Source: JAFGHJ01 sp964418485 (GTDB lineage: Bacteria > Hydrothermota > UBA3072). From it: a DNA stretch of 19,529 bases. Where the stretch lies: contig CAYQMH010000041.1 of assembly GCA_964418485.1 (NCBI GenBank), positions 1-19,529 of the forward strand, in the 5' to 3' direction. Shown here one piece after another: positions 14,878-19,529 of this stretch. Every line of letters begins with the position of its first letter. The first letter of the stretch is position 1. Both the position numbers and the translations under genes were made by a program. The notes below the pieces were generated by a model that did not search any database, was not told the origin of the DNA, and saw nothing but the letters and a program-made list of their open reading frames with translations.

Positions 14878-15759
14878 ATGAAGGTTGCTTCGTTTTTCAT
14901 CTTACCTATCATCGGCTTTACAGTTGGTATATTTTTCATGGGTTTATCCAGAAGAATAATGGCCAGGATACATTGGAGATATGGTCCTCCTCTGGTTCAG
15001 CCACTTCTTGATATCATAAAGCTCTTTCACCAAAGAAGTATATCCCATGGCGTTATTTTTGAACTTGGTCTTCTTCTTTCCTTAGCCGGGGGTATAGTTA
15101 CTCTTCTTTTTATTCCTATAGGCAATATGTGTGCACTCGATATGTCTGGAGGGCTTCTGGTGATTTTATATCTTATGCTTTTGGCGCCTTTCGGCATAGC
15201 TTTATCAGGAGGAGAAGCGGCAAATCCGAACGTGAGTATTGGAATTTCCCGGAAGATGCTTTTGGCTTTAAGTTATGAGGTTCCCTTTCTTTTAGCTCTT
15301 CTGGCGGTTATGGTAGAATATAACACAATCTCTATAGTTGAAATAATTGAACTTCAGAGGGCTTCAAGTTGGGGAATAGTTTCTCTACCTTTATCAGGTA
15401 TAGCTCTTTTCCTTATTTTACCAGCGATGCTTGGCATAAGACCCTTTGATATGGTGGAAGCACCGCAGGAGATCGCTTCCGGTCCAAAAGTTGAATATGG
15501 GGGTAAATTTTTAGCATTATATAATATTGAACGTGCTTTTCATGAGTTTATTGTTATTGCGCTATTTGTTAATTTATTCCTTGGAGGAGCTAATGACCCA
15601 TTCTCTTTCTTTATAAAGATGTTAATAATATTTACACCTCTTATCTGTATTAGTGCTGTTTTTCCAAGATTTAGAATTGAACAAGCATTTCGCTTCTGCT
15701 GGAGATTGCCGACTGTTTTGGCTCTTATAGGTTTGATTATTGCGAGTGTGTGGAGGTAA
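14878..15759 (+). CDS. Membrane anchor subunit, NuoH/HyfC/MbhM-like
   Basis: A 293-residue subunit with about eight membrane spans, homologous to NuoH and hydrogenase subunits HycD, EchB and MbhM. It ties the soluble arm to the ion-pumping arm. RRIMARIHWRYGPPLVQPLLDIIKLF and RPFDMVEAPQEIASGPKVEYGGK are the conserved cytoplasmic loops; the second carries the acids and the Gly that line the entry between the arms (in the family: PFDLxExxxElxxG). The frame opens at a TTG at 14845, but the ATG at 14878 stands four bases after the previous stop and starts with the hydrophobic first helix, so I chose it. The ribosome site of the next gene (GGAGG, 15752-15756) lies inside its last codons. Confidence 0.93.
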   Translation: MKVASFFILPIIGFTVGIFFMGLSRRIMARIHWRYGPPLVQPLLDIIKLFHQRSISHGVIFELGLLLSLAGGIVTLLFIPIGNMCALDMSGGLLVILYLMLLAPFGIALSGGEAANPNVSIGISRKMLLALSYEVPFLLALLAVMVEYNTISIVEIIELQRASSWGIVSLPLSGIALFLILPAMLGIRPFDMVEAPQEIASGPKVEYGGKFLALYNIERAFHEFIVIALFVNLFLGGANDPFSFFIKMLIIFTPLICISAVFPRFRIEQAFRFCWRLPTVLALIGLIIASVWR

Positions 15760-15761
15760 AA

Positions 15762-16310
15762 ATGGATAGAAAAGTTATAAGAAAATGGTTGAAGGATCCA
15801 GAAAAAATGGGTAATAAGTATTCTCTCTGGGCTGTTTATTTCTGCACAGGCTGTGGAATAATTGAAGTTCCTCCGGTTATAACTTCTCGATGGGATGCAG
15901 AGAGGTTCGGCGTTATTCCTGTAGCGAGCCCAAGACAGGCAAATTTGTTTTTAATTACGGGTTATGTCTCTCTAAAAACTTTAAGAGCTATCATAAGGAC
16001 CTATGAGCAAATGCAAGAGCCAAAATATACAGTAGGGTTTGGTTCATGCCCGATAAACGGAGGTATGTACTGGGATTCATACAATACTATAAAAAAATTA
16101 GATAAATATATTCCGATAGACGGATGGATTGCTGGTTGTATGCCGAGACCTGAAGCGATATTTGTTGCAGTAACGCATCTATGGACTTTGATCGATAAGG
16201 GAATGGCAAACGCATACAAAAAGTACAGAAAACAATATAAATATTATAGAAAAAATCAGGAAATGGCGCTGGGAAAACTCGAATGGCCACCCCTGTACCC
16301 AATAAATTAA
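15762..16310 (+). CDS. Small [4Fe-4S] subunit, NuoB/MbhJ-like
   Basis: A 182-residue subunit homologous to NuoB and to the small subunit of group 4 hydrogenases. It holds the terminal [4Fe-4S] cluster (N2 or proximal). The four ligands are visible: C28 and C31 (CTGCG), C96 (GSCPINGG) and C126 (GCMPRPEA). The CxxC spacing at the first pair is hydrogenase-like, whereas complex I NuoB has adjacent cysteines there. GCMPRPEAI is close to the NuoB form GCPPRPEAL. A GTG at 15750 would add MEVK, but GGAGG at 15752-15756 serves the ATG at 15762, two bases past the previous stop. It is read together with the NuoC- and NuoD-like genes that follow. Confidence 0.94.
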   Translation: MDRKVIRKWLKDPEKMGNKYSLWAVYFCTGCGIIEVPPVITSRWDAERFGVIPVASPRQANLFLITGYVSLKTLRAIIRTYEQMQEPKYTVGFGSCPINGGMYWDSYNTIKKLDKYIPIDGWIAGCMPRPEAIFVAVTHLWTLIDKGMANAYKKYRKQYKYYRKNQEMALGKLEWPPLYPIN

Positions 16311-16311
16311 G

Positions 16312-16824
16312 ATGAATAAAAAGAATTTAATTGACGAATTAAAATTGACCTTTGCCGATATCCAGGTAAACGAAGATGAAAATGGTATGATAAAAATACA
16401 TGCAAAAAAAGAGCAGGTAAAAACGATTTTGCGTTATCTCAAAGGTAATGGATACGATCATCTGGCTCTCGTTTCCTGTGTGGATTGGATTAATAAAAAA
16501 GAGTTCGAATTAATATATATTTTAACATCCTATCTTAATGATAACAAATCATATCAGGAAAAAGGAGATGTCTATTTGAAGATAAGAGTTACAAGAGGCG
16601 GCCCGGAGGTAGAGACTGTAATTGGTGTATTTGAAAACGCTGAGCCCTACGAGCGGGAGATTCATGAACTCTTCGGAATTAATTTTAGAGGTCATCCGAG
16701 ATTAATTCCTCTATTTCTGGAGCGGGAATATGATGTACCTCCCTTCAGGAAGGATTTTGATACAAGAAAATATGTTGAAGATTTTTTTAATTCTATACCT
16801 GTAATACCGGAGGAGAAAACATGA
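16312..16824 (+). CDS. NuoC/MbhK-like subunit
   Basis: A 170-residue soluble subunit of the NuoC (30 kDa) family. It braces the NuoD-like large subunit and carries no cofactor. The signature AEPYEREIHELFGINFRGHPRLIPLFL (starting near 109) is nearly canonical. The N-terminal half (1-60) is the variable alpha/beta part. The C-terminal end is short (FRKDFDTRKYVEDF), without the long NuoC extension. It starts one base after the previous stop with no clear ribosome site, so translation is probably coupled. Its stop overlaps the next ATG by four bases, and the ribosome site for the next gene (GGAGGAG) lies within its end. Confidence 0.93.
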   Translation: MNKKNLIDELKLTFADIQVNEDENGMIKIHAKKEQVKTILRYLKGNGYDHLALVSCVDWINKKEFELIYILTSYLNDNKSYQEKGDVYLKIRVTRGGPEVETVIGVFENAEPYEREIHELFGINFRGHPRLIPLFLEREYDVPPFRKDFDTRKYVEDFFNSIPVIPEEKT

Positions 16825-17918
16825 GAGAAGTTGAGCTTTTCTTTGGTCCGCAGCATCTCGGAATGGTCGGGAATTTCAGCATAACACTGAATGTCGAGGG
16901 AGACAAAATTCTAAAAGCCACTGCGAATCCAGGCTTTCTGCACCGTGGTTTCGAAAAATTGATGGAATACAGAACATGGATGCAAAACTTTCCTCTCGTT
17001 TGCAGAATAAATGTTGTTGAACCGGACCATATGGAGATGGCTTACTCGATGGCTGTAGAAAAGTTAGCCGGTATAGAAGTGCCCGAACGAGCTCAGTGGA
17101 TGAGGAGTATATATCTTGAACTTGCTCGTGTTGGGTCTCATCTTTTTGGTTTGTGGGCATATTCCAATATGCTGGGTTTTGATACTGTTGCTCAGTGGGC
17201 TATGTACCATAGAGATCTGATTCTGGATCTTTTCGAGGAATTAACCGGTGGTAGGGTGTACCATATTTATATCTGGCCCGGTGGAGTAAGACGTGACTTT
17301 CCGAAGGGTTTTACAGATAGAATCGTAGAGACTTTACATTCAATAGGGAAGTGTGTTCCCGATTATAACAATACGTTTTTCAATAATCCGCTGTTTTATG
17401 AGAGGACGCGTGGTATAGGAAAAGTAACCAGAGAAGAGGCGGAAAAATGGGGTGGTGTTGGTCAGGTATTAAGAGCTACAGGGAAGCCCTTTGATATAAG
17501 GAAGGTTGAGCCCTATGCGGTTTATGATAAAGTGGATTTTGATATACCAACGCGGGAAGATGGAGACGTATATTCGAGGATTATGGTAATAAGAGATGAA
17601 ATGATAGAATCCGTTCATTTAATTTTTAAACTAATCGAAGGATTACCGAAGGGAGAAGTTTATAACAAAGTCCCCAATCCTTTCAAGTGGAAAATCGGAG
17701 AGGGTGAATCTTATGTAAGAGTTGAATCTTCGAGAGGCGAGTTAGGGCTCTATCTGGTGAGTGATGGTGGGGATAAGCCTTACAGAGTGCATTTCAGGAC
17801 ACCTTCCTATTCCCATGGTTTAACGATATTAGAGAAAGTTTTAGAGGGTGCTAATATCTCGGATGTAGGAAATATTATGATTAGTATGTACGTTGTCGCT
17901 CCTGAGATAGATAGGTGA
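16821..17918 (+). CDS. NuoD/MbhL-like large subunit lacking all [NiFe] ligands
   Basis: A 365-residue soluble large subunit of the NuoD/[NiFe]-hydrogenase family. Family blocks: FGPQHLGMVGNFSI (8-21), HRGFEKLMEYRTWMQN (41-56), AYSMAVEKLAGIEVPERAQWMRSI (74-97), GGVRRDFPKGF (154-164), GGVGQVLRATGKPFDIRKVEPY (211-232), VESSRGELGLYLVSDGG (301-317) and PYRVHFRTPSY (320-330). Hydrogenases bind NiFe with RxCGxC and DPCxxC. Here the first motif reads R62-I-N64-V-V-E67, and the C-terminus ends MYVVAPEIDR, so all four cysteines are gone (C61 lies outside the motif register). It is also unlike quinone-reducing NuoD at the end (DPVMGxVDR in NuoD). It therefore cannot be a NiFe hydrogenase. By context it belongs to the Mbx/Mbs class, where the large subunit's electron acceptor is debated. 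GGAGGAG is five bases before the ATG. Confidence 0.93.
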   Translation: MREVELFFGPQHLGMVGNFSITLNVEGDKILKATANPGFLHRGFEKLMEYRTWMQNFPLVCRINVVEPDHMEMAYSMAVEKLAGIEVPERAQWMRSIYLELARVGSHLFGLWAYSNMLGFDTVAQWAMYHRDLILDLFEELTGGRVYHIYIWPGGVRRDFPKGFTDRIVETLHSIGKCVPDYNNTFFNNPLFYERTRGIGKVTREEAEKWGGVGQVLRATGKPFDIRKVEPYAVYDKVDFDIPTREDGDVYSRIMVIRDEMIESVHLIFKLIEGLPKGEVYNKVPNPFKWKIGEGESYVRVESSRGELGLYLVSDGGDKPYRVHFRTPSYSHGLTILEKVLEGANISDVGNIMISMYVVAPEIDR

Positions 17919-17923
17919 TAAAA

Positions 17924-17965
17924 ATGAGTGAATTAAACCTTAAAGAGGTTTATAAAAATGGGTAA
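17924..17965 (+). CDS. Possible 13-residue leader ORF
   Basis: MSELNLKEVYKNG, preceded by GGTGA at a usable distance, begins six bases after the large-subunit stop and ends eight bases inside the next gene in another frame. The next gene's own ribosome site (AGAGG, 17944-17948) lies within it. It may be a coupling leader that keeps ribosomes flowing onto the long downstream gene, or chance. Low confidence. Confidence 0.2.
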   Translation: MSELNLKEVYKNG

Positions 17966-19529
17966 AAAAACTTCAATTTTGAGTCCGTTAAAGGCGTTAA
18001 AATATCTTTTCAAAAAACCAAAAACTTTAAGATATCCATTTGAACTTAAAGAACCCGCAGAAAGATATAGAGGTTTACATCTAAATGATTGGGATCAGTG
18101 CACAGGTTGCGGGAATTGCGCGGATATTTGTCCTAATGAGGCAATTCTTATGAAAGAAACACCGGAAATCGAGGCAAAAGACGGAGAGAGAAACGAACGC
18201 CCCGAAATAGATTATGGTAGATGCTGTTTTTGCGGATTATGTGTCGATATTTGTCCTACAGGGTCCCTACGGCTATCCAGAGATTATTTTCATATCCATT
18301 TTGACCCCAAGACTTTCAAGCTTCTGGCAAAAGATGAAAAAACAGATAAGGAACACTTCCTTCCCGAGGGGAAATATTCTATTCTTCAAGCATCGCTTAC
18401 TCACCGAAGAGAAAATTATGAAGGGTTTAGTTCTGACTTAGAGTACTCACTGTTTGATCCTGAAAGAGTACAGATACATGAGCTTTCGCCCAAAGAGAGA
18501 AAATCCTCTTTTATTGAACAGGTAAAGGGTTTCAGCGCAGAGGAGGCCGGGAAAGAAGCGAGTCGATGTTTGGAGTGTAAGTTATGCGAGGAAGTCTGTC
18601 CTGCCGGTATGGATATAGTTGATTATGTACGTAATTTGTGGGAAGGTGATTTAGAGGAAGCGGTCAGGGATATTTACAAAACAAATCCCTTGCCCGGCGT
18701 TTGTGGTAGAGTTTGTACGCATAATTGTGAGTCTGCGTGTGTGCTTGGACATCGAGGTGAGCCGGTTTCTATAAGGTGGTTAAAGCGTTATGTTGTGGAC
18801 AATCTTTCTCTTTCCGAATACCAAAAAGTCCTTAAAACGGAAGATATTAAATCGACAGGTAAAAAAATTGCTGTTGTTGGTGCGGGTCCGGGAGGTCTGG
18901 CAGCTGCTTATTATCTCAGATTAATGGGTTATGAGGTCATTATTTTTGAGAAGTTACCCGAACCCGGTGGGATGCTGAGATATGGTATTCCTGAGTACCG
19001 GCTTCCCTATGAAGCTCTGGATAAAGATGTTAAATATATAAAATCCGTGGGAGTAGAAATTAAATGTAATACTTCTGTTGGGAAAGATATTTCTCTTGCT
19101 GAACTTCGAGATAATTATGACGCGGTTTTTGTTTCTACTGGTTTCCATGTCGGACGTAATACGGGGGTTCCGGGAAGTGAAAACCCTCACGTTTTCCAGG
19201 CAATAGAATTACTCAGAAAGGTGACAATGGGAGAAGAAATTGAAGTTACCGATAAGATTGTGGTAATAGGTGGGGGAGATGTTGCTATGGATATTTCGAG
19301 AACGCTTGCCAGATTGCAGATGAAGAAATTTGGAGCTATTGATATTACTCTCGGTTGTCTGGAAACGAGGGACATTATGCCCGCTACTCCGGAAGAAATA
19401 GAAGAAGCACTTGAAGAGGGTATTAAAATGTATCCGGGATGGGGTCCAGATAAAGTAATTATAGACAATAAAAGAATTAAAGGTATAGTGATGAAAAAGT
19501 GCCTCAGGGTTTTTGACGAAGAAGGCAAA
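17958..19529 (+). CDS. NuoI-like 2x[4Fe-4S] ferredoxin fused to GltD/NfnB-type flavoprotein (3' end beyond window)
   Basis: At least 524 residues, open at the window edge. Residues 1-120 are NuoI/MbhN-like: CTGCGNCADICP (C48, C51, C54, C58) and CCFCGLCVDICP (C89, C92, C95, C99), two [4Fe-4S] clusters that connect to the NuoB-like subunit. Residues about 183-524 are GltD-like: CLECKLCEEVCP (C204, C207, C210, C214), then GVCGRVCTHNCESAC, an FAD Rossmann motif G308-A-G-P-G-G313, the block GGMLRYGIPEYRLP, a second Rossmann motif G438-G-G-D-V-A443 for NAD(P), and an IMPATPEEIEEALEEG block. GltD itself has CxxCPxxCxxxCP-type spacing; here it is a full CxxCxxCxxxC set. No GltB gene is nearby. The fusion puts a pyridine-nucleotide flavin site directly on the electron wire of the complex, replacing NuoE/F/G. 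AGAGG stands nine bases before the ATG. NADH versus NADPH preference cannot be told. Confidence 0.9.
   Translation, partial: MGKKTSILSPLKALKYLFKKPKTLRYPFELKEPAERYRGLHLNDWDQCTGCGNCADICPNEAILMKETPEIEAKDGERNERPEIDYGRCCFCGLCVDICPTGSLRLSRDYFHIHFDPKTFKLLAKDEKTDKEHFLPEGKYSILQASLTHRRENYEGFSSDLEYSLFDPERVQIHELSPKERKSSFIEQVKGFSAEEAGKEASRCLECKLCEEVCPAGMDIVDYVRNLWEGDLEEAVRDIYKTNPLPGVCGRVCTHNCESACVLGHRGEPVSIRWLKRYVVDNLSLSEYQKVLKTEDIKSTGKKIAVVGAGPGGLAAAYYLRLMGYEVIIFEKLPEPGGMLRYGIPEYRLPYEALDKDVKYIKSVGVEIKCNTSVGKDISLAELRDNYDAVFVSTGFHVGRNTGVPGSENPHVFQAIELLRKVTMGEEIEVTDKIVVIGGGDVAMDISRTLARLQMKKFGAIDITLGCLETRDIMPATPEEIEEALEEGIKMYPGWGPDKVIIDNKRIKGIVMKKCLRVFDEEGK

Noticed and set aside
15762..17918. Reading the NuoB/C/D-like genes as a [NiFe] hydrogenase
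   Set aside because: The large subunit has no RxCGxC or DPCxxC motif; no cysteine aligns with any of the four metal ligands.
18498..19529. Glutamate synthase small subunit working in glutamate synthesis
   Set aside because: It is fused to a NuoI-like ferredoxin at the end of a complex I-type operon and no large glutamate synthase subunit is nearby in the window.

Overview
The window is AT-rich bacterial DNA with tightly packed genes and short gaps. Three proteins have lipoprotein-type signal peptides (a short hydrophobic run ending in Cys), and there is a MscS channel, a two-component pair and a large ferredoxin-linked membrane complex. This suggests an anaerobic, fermentative, probably diderm bacterium. 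The dispersed ACAAAG-type and TTCGTGCTATTTGTTGTT-type intergenic repeats fit uncultivated lineages of the FCB/WOR type, but that placement is a guess. I saw no rRNA, tRNA, CRISPR array or insertion sequence.

Layout. (1) 328-5574 is a minus-strand block: a DNA alkylation repair protein (AlkD family), two small unrecognised lipoproteins with coupled ends, a PptA-like tautomerase, an SMP-30/gluconolactonase-like lipoprotein, and a 797-residue fusion of a NagB-like sugar isomerase/deaminase domain with a LmbE/PIG-L deacetylase-like domain. The block is bracketed by related composite repeats at 37-213 and 5634-5816. (2) 5898-7022 (+) encodes a MscS channel, facing a small unrecognised membrane protein at 7130-7576 (-). 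(3) 7647-8929 (-) is a coupled soluble histidine kinase and single-domain response regulator. (4) From 9154 to the window end (+) runs one long operon of a complex I-related membrane machine.

The operon order is MnhE, MnhF, MnhG, MbhD-like, MbhE-MnhB fusion, MnhC, MnhD-like, a second antiporter-like subunit, then NuoH-, NuoB-, NuoC- and NuoD-like proteins. It ends with a 2x[4Fe-4S] ferredoxin (NuoI-like) fused to a GltD/NfnB-type flavoprotein that runs off the edge. The NuoD-like protein has none of the four [NiFe] cysteines, so this is not a hydrogenase. No NuoE/F/G is present, and the GltD part supplies the pyridine nucleotide site. The simplest model is an ion-translocating ferredoxin:NAD(P)H oxidoreductase of the Mbx/Mbs class, doing a job like that of Rnf. 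Both antiporter-like subunits have lost canonical lysines of the ion pathway, with Lys replaced by Glu at two positions in the MnhD-like one.

The operon has a clear start signal: TTGACA-17-TATTAA at 9060-9088, with an 18-base palindrome directly upstream. That palindrome matches both the CRP-type half-sites (TGTGA-N6-TCACA) and, with two mismatches, the Rex redox-repressor operator. Rex would make sense here because it reads NADH/NAD+ ratio. The divergently transcribed kinase-regulator pair is the other candidate regulator.
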